Source of the DNA: Solibacillus ferritrahens | GTDB lineage: Bacteria > Bacillota > Bacilli > Bacillales_A > Planococcaceae | Assembly (NCBI RefSeq): GCF_037027585.1 | Contig: NZ_JAXCLE010000001.1 | Span: 248,001-312,000 of the forward strand | Direction of reading: 5' to 3' | DNA: 64,000 bases | Shown: positions 8,509-17,049 of the stretch, in pieces | How the letters are laid out: each line of letters starts with the position of its first letter | Position numbering within the stretch: position 1 is the first letter of the stretch | Made by a program: the position numbers and the translations under genes | The notes under the pieces: model-generated | Database searches by the model: none | The model's input: only the letters and a program-made list of their open reading frames with translations | What the model was told of the DNA's origin: nothing

Positions 8509-9174
8509 TTATTGAACAAATCTTAGCCTTCTGTAATAAATAATGATGATTAAGACAATCCCGGCTACTCCAAGAGCACCACCAATTAACATGAAATTAA
8601 CTAAATTTGTTGTGCTGTCAGGTAAACGTGGACCTCCTGACATAGGACTTCCTGAGCTATCTATCTTCCCTACCATCACTTCCTGAACAGTCTCTGTCTC
8701 ACTGTCATTTCCTTCTGCTGTAAAAATGAAATCGAATGAGGCATGAAGTCCTTGGAATTCATTACCCAAGTGCTCTGGAAAACGAATAGTTACATCCAAA
8801 TTTTCCTCGTTGCCCGTTGCCAGTTTTCTTATAGGCAACGATTTAAAGTCAGCTAATTTGTCTTGATACAATTCTTCGTCTGCAGCTTTTATTTCGAGTA
8901 GCAGTTCATTAAACAGCATTTCATCTCCACTATTTTGTATCTGCATGAGATAGTCAAAGTCTTTACTTCCAATGTTTTTGACTGTAATTGTCCTAGGCGC
9001 CCAATCACCAGGCTTCATATTCGTAATATCAAATAAGGTTTCCTCTGGTGAAAGGCTGATATTTATTTCATTATTTTCCGCAGTGCTTTCATCTGCAAAC
9101 GCACTTGTTACGGAAAATAATGACATACAACCTAGCAGCAAAAGCAGCGGTAAAATTTGAAACAGTTTTTTCAT
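8509..9174 (-). CDS. TasA-like protein with LPxTG-like wall-anchor tail
   Basis: A 221-residue exported protein. The ATG at 9172-9174 was chosen over an upstream in-frame ATG because GGAGG lies 5 bases before it. Residues 1-27 are a Sec-type signal peptide ending SAFA. The body shares the TasA/camelysin word KPGDWAPRTITVKN (54-67) with the major TasA homologue at 10986-11594. The C-terminus has RLPDSTTN (183-190), a hydrophobic segment (191-213) and RRLR, the layout of a sortase sorting signal with a non-standard motif. It may tether fibres to the wall or membrane. It is last in the operon, after sipW. No sortase gene is seen nearby. Confidence 0.75.
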   Translation of the reverse strand: MKKLFQILPLLLLLGCMSLFSVTSAFADESTAENNEINISLSPEETLFDITNMKPGDWAPRTITVKNIGSKDFDYLMQIQNSGDEMLFNELLLEIKAADEELYQDKLADFKSLPIRKLATGNEENLDVTIRFPEHLGNEFQGLHASFDFIFTAEGNDSETETVQEVMVGKIDSSGSPMSGGPRLPDSTTNLVNFMLIGGALGVAGIVLIIIIYYRRLRFVQ

Positions 9175-9201
9175 ATAATCCTCCATATCCGTGCAATCGA
9201 T

Positions 9202-9816
9202 TCAAGATGTGCTTTTCCCACTATCCTCTACAATTACTTCCCCTTGTTTTCTCTGAGGGATTTCAATTAAAGCTAGTGCTTTCCAAAGTGTAAATGCTGA
9301 GTATAAAAGCAATAGGATGCCTGGTATAATCAATAAAAATGCACCGTTTTTCGATGAAGCAAAGTTATTAAAATACCCAACGTACGGCAATGTGAAGCCT
9401 GTGTATTGTGCCACCACATTTTCAGCCATTACTGGATTCATATCCTCTGACTGGTTGTTATCACCCTTTGTCCGGTAAAGAACAGAATCCCCATTTGAAA
9501 CCACTTCTGTAATGCGGTGAGTAACTAAAAAACCTTCTGCTTCCTGGTACGTGATAACATCCCCTGCCTTATAGCTCGTTTTATCCTCTGCAGTTTTGAC
9601 AGCGATAATAGAGCCTGTTTGAATCCCTGGTTCCATCGATCCCGAAAGAACGGTTTTTAATTGATACCCGAAAAATTGAGGCTCTCCGCCCGACACTTTT
9701 GAAATAACTACGATGAAAGCGACGCTAATGAGAAGCGTCATTAAAATACCTGTAACAATATTATTGATCCATTTCATAATTTTGCTATTCTTTGATTTAT
9801 TTCTTATACTTCTCAT
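9202..9816 (-). CDS. sipW: Signal peptidase I, SipW (ER) type
   Basis: A 204-residue membrane protease that removes the signal peptides of TasA- and TapA-type proteins. The ATG at 9814-9816 is preceded by AAAGGGTGG with 5 bases spacing. An N-terminal helix spans about 17-40. The catalytic Ser60 is in VLSGSMEPG and His100 in VTHRITEV, so it is a Ser-His enzyme as in ER-type peptidases rather than Ser-Lys. An Asp lies in TKGDNN near 119. A C-terminal helix follows at about 155-180. It lies between the TapA-like gene and the anchored TasA-like gene. Confidence 0.93.
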   Translation of the reverse strand: MRSIRNKSKNSKIMKWINNIVTGILMTLLISVAFIVVISKVSGGEPQFFGYQLKTVLSGSMEPGIQTGSIIAVKTAEDKTSYKAGDVITYQEAEGFLVTHRITEVVSNGDSVLYRTKGDNNQSEDMNPVMAENVVAQYTGFTLPYVGYFNNFASSKNGAFLLIIPGILLLLYSAFTLWKALALIEIPQRKQGEVIVEDSGKSTS

Positions 9817-9860
9817 TCGTACCACCCTTTGTTATTAATATTTTCTTTCAAAACGAAGAT

Positions 9861-10826
9861 TTATGGCTGCAGTAGTGGCGAACCCTCGCTAGCTTCTTTA
9901 GTAGTTTCAGGGCTGCTAACAGGTTGAGTTGGACCTTCATTGTTCGATTTCTGTCCCATGTTCTCCTTGCTCTCACCTGAACCTTCTTTAGTTCCGGAAT
10001 CTTTCTTCGCTTCTTTTTCCACAGGAGTTAATTCCTTTTGGTTTGGGGCTTCTGCCTTTTCTTTGTCACTAGCTGGAGCTTCTGCCTCTTCTGAAGCTTT
10101 TTCTTTTTCATTTACTGGAGCTTCTACATCTTCTGTAGCCTTTTCTTTCTCAGCTTCCTTTTCATCCTTCTCCAGATCTTTCTTGTCAGCTTCTTTGTCA
10201 CTAGCTGGTGCTTCTACATCTTCTGGTGCTTTATCTTTTTCTTTATCTTTTTCTTCATCTTTCTTTACAGCTTCATCTTTATCTTCTTTTTTACAATCGA
10301 CTTTGTCATTCGATACAGGGACCACTTCTGTTACAGGCTCTGAAACAGATCCTTCCGATACCGGTACTTGCAATACTGGTGCATCTGTTTTCTTACATGC
10401 TAAATCACTTGAATTACCTGCATCTATAGCTCCAAGTCCAGGAGCACCCACCACGATTACACAGTCCATTTCATTCTCTGAACTTGTTATAGCAACCGTT
10501 GCTGTTTCTTCCTGGGAAGTAGTTGCTGTTTGTTCAGTATTTATTGTTTGTTCAGTATTTGCTGTTTGCTCAGTGCTAGGCTCGGATTCCTCACCCGGCA
10601 CCTTCTCAACCAAGTCTTCCTGCCCACAGGCTGAAGCTACTGGCACTTCCCATATACCTGCCGTGATGGTATCGGTAATGACAGACTGACTGCTGAGATA
10701 GGCGGATGTATCGGATGACAAATAATTGACTCCAAAAATAGCTAAATATCCAATAAGGGTTATTTTTAAATATAGAATCAGATTGTACTTCTTTTTCTTA
10801 TATCTGCCTCGAGGTCTGGGGTTCAA
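9861..10826 (-). CDS. TapA-like fibre accessory protein with disordered acidic tail
   Basis: A 321-residue protein starting at a TTG (10824-10826) with AAAGGCGG 7 bases upstream. The basic N-terminus, helix (about 15-37) and SSDTSAYLSSQSVITDT word match SipW-dependent signal peptides. Residues 60-180 contain four Cys (67, 122, 144, 178) and a TEQT repeat at 85-102. Residues 180-321 are almost only E, K, D, A, P and S, with three degenerate EDVEAPASDKE-like repeats. This layout, with a small Cys domain and a charged tail next to sipW and tasA, resembles B. subtilis TapA, which helps anchor and assemble TasA fibres. Homology is inferred from architecture, not clear sequence identity. Confidence 0.65.
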   Translation of the reverse strand: MNPRPRGRYKKKKYNLILYLKITLIGYLAIFGVNYLSSDTSAYLSSQSVITDTITAGIWEVPVASACGQEDLVEKVPGEESEPSTEQTANTEQTINTEQTATTSQEETATVAITSSENEMDCVIVVGAPGLGAIDAGNSSDLACKKTDAPVLQVPVSEGSVSEPVTEVVPVSNDKVDCKKEDKDEAVKKDEEKDKEKDKAPEDVEAPASDKEADKKDLEKDEKEAEKEKATEDVEAPVNEKEKASEEAEAPASDKEKAEAPNQKELTPVEKEAKKDSGTKEGSGESKENMGQKSNNEGPTQPVSSPETTKEASEGSPLLQP

Positions 10827-10949
10827 TCCAATACCGCCTTTCTAATTTCGTTAATTGGAGTTTCCTTAAATATATTCCTCAAAACACAAAAGCAATTTAT
10901 ACGCTGAGAAATATATATAAGGAAGAGTTCCGACAGATTTTACATAAAA

Positions 10950-10979
10950 TAAGGGAGGAGAAGGGCTCTCCTCCCTAAA
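10950..10979 (-). terminator. Hairpin after tasA, probable partial terminator
   Basis: AGGGAGGAG (10952-10960) and CTCCTCCCT (10968-10976) form a perfect 9-bp stem. On the minus strand TATTTTAT follows. It sits right after the tasA stop inside the operon, so it could keep tasA mRNA above the downstream genes, by termination or 3'-end protection. Confidence 0.65.
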
Positions 10980-10985
10980 GAAATA

Positions 10986-11594
10986 TTATTTTGCTACGCC
11001 CTTACCTTGTTTTGCCTCAAACTTCCAAGTTAATTGTAAAGAATCGCCTTGGAATTCATTTTGATCTGCGTTATTTTCTACAAATTCAAATTGAACCCCT
11101 AGAGTATCAGAATCTCCTGCTTTCAATCCACCACGTTCTTCAAAATATGGAATAAAGATTTTATTAGCAACAGCATCTGGTGTCATTCCCTTTAATTCTG
11201 CAAGAGTAGTATTGTAAATTACATTGTCTAACCAAATGCCACTAGCATTTTTATCTGGGTTCCACATGAAATTAACACGAATATGTTGCCCAAAATCTTC
11301 CACATTATCGCCATTTGCATCTGTTACCACATAATCTGTATCAAGCAACACTTTTGCAATGTCAAGTGAACCGTCATTTTTTAATGTAAATGATCTATTC
11401 ATCCAGTCTCCAGGCTTAATATTATCTACATTGATAATTTCCGTAGGGTTAAGCGCTAAATCCAATGTACCTGCCTTGAATGTATTTGTGCTTGTTTCTG
11501 TATCACTGAAATATGCATAAGTTCCCCCGCCGATCATACTTACAGCTAGTGCTCCCGTTGCGATTCCCATTGCTAGTTTCTTTTTGATACTCAT
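10986..11594 (-). CDS. tasA: TasA/camelysin family biofilm fibre protein
   Basis: A 202-residue protein of the TasA/CalY (peptidase M73, camelysin) family, which forms secreted amyloid-like fibres in the biofilm matrix. The ATG at 11592-11594 has GGAGG 8 bases upstream. The signal peptide ends around residue 27, with the SipW-type pattern GTYAYFSDTETSTNTFKAG. The mature part shows KPGDWMNRSFTLKND and ends NEFQGDSLQLTWKFEA, both family hallmarks. It is first in an operon with TapA-like, SipW and anchored TasA-like genes. A strong hairpin follows its stop. Confidence 0.92.
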   Translation of the reverse strand: MSIKKKLAMGIATGALAVSMIGGGTYAYFSDTETSTNTFKAGTLDLALNPTEIINVDNIKPGDWMNRSFTLKNDGSLDIAKVLLDTDYVVTDANGDNVEDFGQHIRVNFMWNPDKNASGIWLDNVIYNTTLAELKGMTPDAVANKIFIPYFEERGGLKAGDSDTLGVQFEFVENNADQNEFQGDSLQLTWKFEAKQGKGVAK

Positions 11595-12736
11595 TTTAAA
11601 TTCCTCCAAATAGTTTTTTAGTTTTTTTTTGCTCTTCCCTGGATCGTATAGAAAGTCATCTTTCTCGACGTTGGGTACGAGTTTCCTACACTTTGATAAA
11701 ACATTATTTGATACCTTGCGCCAAATTCATAGTAAGGCAATTAAAAGCTAATGTCCTCCCCCTTTGCACTTCACTTTTCGACTATGAATGTGGAACTAGA
11801 TTTAGTATAGACCGCCCCATAAATTTCCTCTCACCTCTAATGGGTGATTTTTAGCACTTTGGCATTCTACTTTCGAACTTACCCAACGGTATACTTTAGT
11901 GTTATCCGATATACTACTAATTGGTTAAACAGCATCTATAAATACTGATGTACCACCGTTTTATCTTTGTCCCATGAATACATCGGCTTCGATTTTTTCC
12001 CACATTGTTAATCATTGGAATTAAAATTGGTAAATACGACTATAATCAATTGACTTATTTTGATTTCCACTTTACATTAATAAGAAGTATTTTGTTTTTA
12101 CCTCCCCTATGGTTATTAGCTTCCAGAGGCGACCCTCACAATTCCTTTTGTTCTATTCTTAAATAAGATGCCTATTACTTATTTAGTGACGTGTTGCATT
12201 TAAACTATATAATCGTATTTAGAAAATATTGTCGTATCTATTAATGGTGCTAATCATTCGTAGCAGAAATTCTTTAACTACCCTATGAACAACTAATGGT
12301 TCCAATGGCTTTCAAACTACTGCTCAGTCATCAAAAGTGGTAGATTATGCTCTTACTTCCAACATAAATAGATATAAAACGACGAGATAAGCAAAAAGAT
12401 TACAAAGAAAGTGCTTAAGGTTAAATATATAATGACAAAAAGTTCCAAGGATAACTAAGTATAATGAATTAGAGTTTTTAATTTTCGAATATCATATTTC
12501 CGAAGTAAATTCCACAGTAAATAGACCGAAAATTCCATCATCTAGTTCTTCAATCTTATTCAAAAATACACATACTACTTATTAACAGAACAAAGTTTTA
12601 CATTAGGAGACTATGAAATACATCCTCAAACTGGGCACCTTGGATGTATGGAGTCAGTGGTGCAACCGGCCTCACTTCATTTGAAAGTCATTTCTTAGTA
12701 GCACTCTTTTTATATGAGTGGGGGGGCAATTTATTA
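11595..12736. other. 1.1-kb non-coding region between tasA and the regulator
   Basis: Holds the divergent promoters of tasA (minus) and the regulator (plus). No convincing gene was found. Visible structures: the tasA leader hairpin GAAAG-atga-CTTTC near 11650-11663; a short stem TCACC...GGGTGA followed by TTTTT at about 11829-11852; and ATACATCC (12618-12625) paired with GGATGTAT (12642-12649) upstream of the regulator. The length is unusual for this genome stretch and suggests complex control or a lost gene. Confidence 0.5.
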
Positions 12737-13390
12737 ATGAAAATTTTATTGGTGAATGATCAAGCAATCATTCGCAGAGGATTAATTTCCATTCTATCAA
12801 CTGATGATAAACTAGAAATCATCGAAGAAGCGGGCAATACACAAGAAGCACTTGATATGCTTCAAAAAGAAATGCCGGATTTGGCTATTATTGATTTTCA
12901 GATAGGAGATGAATGTGGATTAAAATTGATTAATGAAGCGAGGAAATTAGGGTGCAAGTGCAAATTTGCGGTTCTTACCTTTTTAAAAGATATTGAATCT
13001 TTTCAACGTGCAATGGCAATGGATGTGGTTGGATATATTTCTCTTAATTCACACCCAGAAGAACTCATTTATGCCATTCAACTAATTCAAAAGGGTAGAA
13101 AATATTATGACCCAGATTTAATCGATATGCTCGTACAAACACAAAAGGAGTCACCAATAGATGACAGCCGTCTAGCGCTCCTTACATCTAAGGAAAAAGA
13201 GGTATTAGAAAAGTTAGGAATGGGTTTTTCGAATAAACAAATAGCTCGTAGTCTTTATATATCAGAAAATACCGTGAAAAAGCATGTAAGCCAGGTGTTA
13301 TCGAAATTGGAGCTTGGTGATCGTACGCAAGTTGCGCTTTTTGCGAATGAAACAGGGTTGGTTCAATTTAAGCATGATGTAGTGGTTTAA
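12737..13390 (+). CDS. LuxR/NarL-family response regulator with altered receiver
   Basis: A 217-residue regulator, divergent from the tasA operon. I start it at the ATG at 12737 (MKILLVNDQ), behind a G-rich stretch, because the receiver begins there. The receiver (1-115) keeps Asp8, the phospho-acceptor Asp53 (LAIIDFQ) and Thr81. The usual acidic residue 7 is Asn and the conserved Lys near 103 is Leu (GYISLN). The C-terminal domain (about 150-215) is a GerE/LuxR helix-turn-helix: LTSKEKEVLEKLGMGFSNKQ followed by ISENTVKKHVSQVLSKL. No histidine kinase is adjacent. Probable role: control of the fibre operon, possibly not by ordinary phosphorylation. Confidence 0.85.
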   Translation: MKILLVNDQAIIRRGLISILSTDDKLEIIEEAGNTQEALDMLQKEMPDLAIIDFQIGDECGLKLINEARKLGCKCKFAVLTFLKDIESFQRAMAMDVVGYISLNSHPEELIYAIQLIQKGRKYYDPDLIDMLVQTQKESPIDDSRLALLTSKEKEVLEKLGMGFSNKQIARSLYISENTVKKHVSQVLSKLELGDRTQVALFANETGLVQFKHDVVV

Positions 13391-13440
13391 TAACATAGTG
13401 CCATTGAATAATATTCCATTTTGCAAAAAACTGGTGAACA

Positions 13441-13488
13441 AAAAGAAAAAGCCTAACCTCGCAATAAATGCAAGGTTAGGCGTTTAAT
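13441..13488 (-). terminator. Terminator copy B, downstream of secG
   Basis: Hairpin CCTAACCT...AGGTTAGG with flanking AAAAAGCC and GGCGTTTAATTTT. It matches the copy at 8446-8493 in 45 of 48 bases, in the same orientation. Confidence 0.75.
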
Positions 13489-13498
13489 TTTCGTTCAA

Positions 13499-13726
13499 TT
13501 AGAATTTCGTAATAGCTAAAGCTAACACGAAGAATGCAACAGAAAGAACGATTGTTGTGCGGTGTAATACTAGATCCATCCCGCGAGCTTTCTGTTTACC
13601 GAATAGTTGCTCAGCTCCACCAGAGATGGCACCTGATAAACCAGCGCTTTTACCTGATTGTAATAACACGACAACGATTAAGGCTAAAGCTACGATCAAA
13701 AGTAATACTGTAAATAACGTATGCAT
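13499..13726 (-). CDS. secG: Preprotein translocase subunit SecG
   Basis: A 75-residue membrane protein of the SecYEG channel, close to the usual 76. The ATG at 13724-13726 has AGGAGG 8 bases upstream; a GTG three codons earlier overlaps that site and was rejected. The two helices (about 3-22 and 54-73) flank the family signature VVLLQSGKSAGLSGAISGGA and LFGKQKARG. In Bacilli secG normally heads secG-est-rnr-smpB; here its terminator and the fibre locus interrupt that order. Confidence 0.96.
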   Translation of the reverse strand: MHTLFTVLLLIVALALIVVVLLQSGKSAGLSGAISGGAEQLFGKQKARGMDLVLHRTTIVLSVAFFVLALAITKF

Positions 13727-13852
13727 TTGCTCCACCTCCTAAGTATGGACGTCACAATACCAAATAGTATATCAAACTGCGAACCTCTTTACAATATTTC
13801 TTGGAAATGCACAGCAAATTTTATCCAAATATAGCTTCGCGCAATCATTCAC

Positions 13853-14698
13853 TTATTCAAAGCTATTAAATCGACATTCACTAATATCGCGCTTTGCAGC
13901 AAGCGCAAGTGGCACCATCGTTTCAAACAGTAAATCCTCTTCTTCAAAAATGAGCTTTCGCAGTTCAATATTGAAGTACTCCTTCATGCGCGATTCCGTC
14001 ATGACCTCCTGTACCGGACCGATCACCGCTTTCTTGTTCTTCGCAATCATCAGCACCTGGTCCGCTAAATAGAACGCATGGTTCGGATAATGTGTATTAA
14101 TAATACATGAAATATTATGGTCTTTAGATAGGCGTTTTAACGTCTCTAAAATAACGACCTGCTTTTGCACATCCAAATGCGATTCCGGCTCATCCAATAT
14201 TAAAATTTCCGGATTCGATACAAGTGTGCGGGCAATTAAAGCGAGTTGCAGCTCCCCGCCACTAACTTCATTGCACGACTTTTTCGCCAAATGCTCAATT
14301 CCGACTTCATTTAATGCCTGATGCGCCTTTTCATAATCTTCCTTGCGTGGCTTTGACAATGAGCCAATGTACGGCGCACGCCCCATCACCACTAAGTCTT
14401 CAATTGAAAAGCCGAACACCATTTTATGCGCTTGCGGTACATAGCCGATTTTCTTCCAAAGCTCTTTTTGCGAAACTTTCGCAAGCGGTACATCATCAAT
14501 CAATGTTTCACCAACACGCCAACCGTGCAAGCCGGTAATACATTTTAATAGCGTTGTCTTCCCTGCACCGTTCGGACCTAGTATGGCCATAATCTTTCCC
14601 GGCTCCAGGGTAAAGCTAATATTCGATTCATATATAAACGGCTTAACTTCCTTCTTTTTTGCATAGCAGAAGTTGCCTTCACGTACTTCTATTTTCAT
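13853..14698 (-). CDS. Iron-compound ABC transporter ATPase (FecE/FhuC type)
   Basis: A 281-residue ATPase. Walker A GPNGAGKTT (41-49), signature VSGGE (145-149) and Walker B ILILDEP (165-171) are all intact. It energises the adjacent permease for uptake of a ferric siderophore, haem or cobalamin-like compound. Its start overlaps the permease stop by 4 bases, so the two are translationally coupled. Fur-box-like sites precede the operon, pointing to iron. The exact substrate cannot be read from sequence. The C-terminus after 240 is longer than the shortest members. Confidence 0.9.
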   Translation of the reverse strand: MKIEVREGNFCYAKKKEVKPFIYESNISFTLEPGKIMAILGPNGAGKTTLLKCITGLHGWRVGETLIDDVPLAKVSQKELWKKIGYVPQAHKMVFGFSIEDLVVMGRAPYIGSLSKPRKEDYEKAHQALNEVGIEHLAKKSCNEVSGGELQLALIARTLVSNPEILILDEPESHLDVQKQVVILETLKRLSKDHNISCIINTHYPNHAFYLADQVLMIAKNKKAVIGPVQEVMTESRMKEYFNIELRKLIFEEEDLLFETMVPLALAAKRDISECRFNSFE

Positions 14699-15696
14699 GA
14701 CCAGCTACCTCCTGTACGACGTAAAAGATAAGCAAAGAACGGCGCTCCGACAATCGCAGTTAAGATTGATAACGGAATTTCCGCCGCAGTTACCGAGCGG
14801 GCCAATGTGTCGATTAATAACAAATACGCCCCGCCAAGTGCTATCGACACCGGTAATACACGCTCATTATTACTACCAACAAACATTCGCGCAATATGCG
14901 GAATAATTAATCCAACCCAGCCAACAATCCCCGCTACCGCAACGGCTGCCGCTGTACATAGCGTAGCTCCTGCAATGACAAGCCATTTTAGGCGTGTTAC
15001 GTTAATTCCTAATGATTTTGCCTCTTCATCAGGTAATGTCAATAAGTTAATACGCCAGCGCAATGCCAGTAATATCAGCATACCTACTAAAATAATCGGG
15101 CCGGCTGTCCATAAATCACGGTAAGAAGCTGTCCCTAAGCTCCCCATTAACCAATACGTAATGGCAGGCAACTTCTCTTCAGGGTCGGCTACAAACTTTG
15201 TTAAAGAAATTAACGCATTAAACAACGCACTTGTTACTACCCCTGCCAGCACGAGCATAAAGATCGGCATATTGCGTCCAGACCCACCGATTACATACGT
15301 AAAACCAATGGCTGCTAAACCAAAAATTAATGCCAAGCCTTGTGTTACATAACCATTTCCGAATAATAAAATCCCGATAGAAGCACCAAATCCTGCACCT
15401 GCTGCGACACCTAAAATGTCCGCGCTCACTAATGGATTGGCAAACATCCCTTGGAAAGCTGCCCCGGAAATGGAAAGCCCCGCACCGATCAATAGTGCGA
15501 GGATAATACGCGGCAGCCGAACTGTCATGACAACGTTATATTCCATTTGCGTCCAAGTTGCTTCTATCGGAAAAATATGTGAGCCTAAAATTTTTACGAC
15601 CGTTACAAAATCTACTTCAAAGCGTCCAATACCGAGTGAAGCAATTGCAATAACGAGTGGTAAAACCCATAGTAAAATATTTTTCCACGTTTTCAT
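14695..15696 (-). CDS. Iron-compound ABC transporter permease (FecCD family)
   Basis: A 333-residue integral membrane protein with about ten helices and FecCD signatures: RLPRIILALLIGAGLSISGA (about 54-73), MFANPLVSADILGVAAGAG and GIVGWVGLIIPHIARM near 262. Only one permease gene is present, so it probably works as a homodimer, as in BtuC-type importers. It is the middle gene of the binding protein-permease-ATPase operon, 17 bases after the binding-protein gene. Confidence 0.92.
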   Translation of the reverse strand: MKTWKNILLWVLPLVIAIASLGIGRFEVDFVTVVKILGSHIFPIEATWTQMEYNVVMTVRLPRIILALLIGAGLSISGAAFQGMFANPLVSADILGVAAGAGFGASIGILLFGNGYVTQGLALIFGLAAIGFTYVIGGSGRNMPIFMLVLAGVVTSALFNALISLTKFVADPEEKLPAITYWLMGSLGTASYRDLWTAGPIILVGMLILLALRWRINLLTLPDEEAKSLGINVTRLKWLVIAGATLCTAAAVAVAGIVGWVGLIIPHIARMFVGSNNERVLPVSIALGGAYLLLIDTLARSVTAAEIPLSILTAIVGAPFFAYLLRRTGGSWS

Positions 15697-15713
15697 AAGA
15701 GTCCCTCGATTTC

Positions 15714-16835
15714 TTAATACTTCGCAGCGTCAGAAGAAGGATGCAAAATTCGCTCTACTTCTTTATCTGTTATGTCAAATCCGTAAAAGTCTTTATAATA
15801 GCTCTTAATTTCTGCGTTCATATCATAGTTGAATAAATCAGGCTGATTGTTGTTCGCCAGCCATTTCAGCATTAACGGTGCATCCCCACTTGGCGGGAAC
15901 CAACGATAAATACCTAATGGAATTTTGTAAACCTGCTTATTCTTAACCGCTTCAACTTCGCTCCAGTCCTGACCTGGAATCGTATTGTTATATAGGTCCT
16001 CTGGTTGGATTTCCGTAAAGTTCGTTAAGTAAATGATTTCTGGATTCCAGTTGTAAATTTGCTCCATGTTCACATCTTTACGACCAGTTACTTCGTCTTC
16101 TGCTACATCATTGGCACCTGTTGCATTCAGCCATTGATTCCCAAAGAAGTTTTTACCGCTAACAGTAATGGCCTGCTCTGACAATTGATACATCATTAAT
16201 GCATTTGGCTTCTGTTCTTTCGTTAGGCCAGCAATTTTTTCGTTGATTTCATTTTGTACCGCTGTACCGATTTCGATAAATTGATCTGCACGGTCTGTTG
16301 TTCTTGCGATTTCACCCGTTAACTCCAGCCAGCTATTGAATGTTGCAAGTGGCTCTGCTGCCGCTGCATCGATTGCTTTAATCGCCACTGTATTAATACC
16401 GGCTTTACGTGCTTGCTCGATTGATTTTTCATCTGTAGCGAGCTCAAAAAATACGTCCGGGTTAATTTTCATTAATTCCTCTACGTTCATTTCACCATTT
16501 TGCACAAACGATGTATCCGCTTTTAAAATATCCGGCGACATTTTCGCTAAAATCGAGTTTTCAGCTGCATTATAAGAATTCGGATGCATCCCTACAATTT
16601 CCTTTGAAGAGTTTGTCGCAACATACCACGTGTGGAAGTACGGTAAAATCCCGCCTGATACAATTGAATTCACTTCAGCAGGAATCGTTACCTCTGTTCC
16701 CGCCTGGTCGATGACGATTTTTTCCTCTGCCGTTGCCTGCACCTCTCCTCCAGAATTTGCAACCTCTTTATCTGAGCATGCTGCAAGTGCTATCGCTGCC
16801 ACTGCAAGCGAACTTAAAATTGCTTTACGTTTCAT
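15714..16835 (-). CDS. Iron-compound ABC transporter binding lipoprotein
   Basis: A 373-residue periplasmic-binding-protein-like lipoprotein (FepB/FhuD/BtuF class). The signal peptide ends in the lipobox ALAAC, with Cys about residue 20. Two lobes are joined by a long helix. IVIDQAGTEVTIPAEVNSIV opens the domain and PDILKADTSFVQNGEMNVEE lies in the first lobe. The large size suggests a chelated metal as ligand. First gene of the importer operon, transcribed from a region with two Fur-box-like palindromes and divergent from the two-gene pair at 17050-18299. Confidence 0.9.
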   Translation of the reverse strand: MKRKAILSSLAVAAIALAACSDKEVANSGGEVQATAEEKIVIDQAGTEVTIPAEVNSIVSGGILPYFHTWYVATNSSKEIVGMHPNSYNAAENSILAKMSPDILKADTSFVQNGEMNVEELMKINPDVFFELATDEKSIEQARKAGINTVAIKAIDAAAAEPLATFNSWLELTGEIARTTDRADQFIEIGTAVQNEINEKIAGLTKEQKPNALMMYQLSEQAITVSGKNFFGNQWLNATGANDVAEDEVTGRKDVNMEQIYNWNPEIIYLTNFTEIQPEDLYNNTIPGQDWSEVEAVKNKQVYKIPLGIYRWFPPSGDAPLMLKWLANNNQPDLFNYDMNAEIKSYYKDFYGFDITDKEVERILHPSSDAAKY

Positions 16836-16958
16836 TTTTATCTGTCTCTCCTTACTGAATTTTTAATTACTATAGGGCTAATTTTCTGTTCACCTATAAT
16901 AAAAAAATATTATTTTATTAAAAAAATGATTTGAATTAGTTACAAGATTGAGTATAAT

Positions 16959-16978
16959 TGATAATGATTTTCAATGTC
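16959..16978. promoter_or_regulatory. Fur-box-like site 1
   Basis: TGATAATGATTTTCA at 16959-16973 follows the Bacillus 7-1-7 Fur pattern. The 19 bases from 16960 match the classical Fur consensus in 15 positions. It lies upstream of the importer operon. Confidence 0.7.
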
Positions 16979-16999
16979 AATGATATTTCGGCTCTCAAA

Positions 17000-17014
17000 T
17001 GAGAATATGTATCA
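17000..17014. promoter_or_regulatory. Fur-box-like site 2
   Basis: TGAGAATATGTATCA is a weaker 7-1-7 inverted repeat, 36 bases before the start of the plus-strand pair. Together with site 1 it suggests shared iron control of both divergent units. Confidence 0.5.
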
Positions 17015-17049
17015 TTTAACAAAATTTAATTGTTTAAAGGAGAATTTTT

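Noticed and set aside
9940..10689. 249-codon Ser/Phe-rich plus-strand frame
   Set aside because: Antisense image of the E/K-rich TapA-like gene; GAA/AAA/GAT codons read backwards give Ser and Phe without stops.
12601..12736. Cyclic di-GMP or other known riboswitch before the regulator
   Set aside because: A hairpin exists, but I could not fit the conserved core of any riboswitch class; an in-frame ATG at 12644 also lacks a ribosome-binding site.
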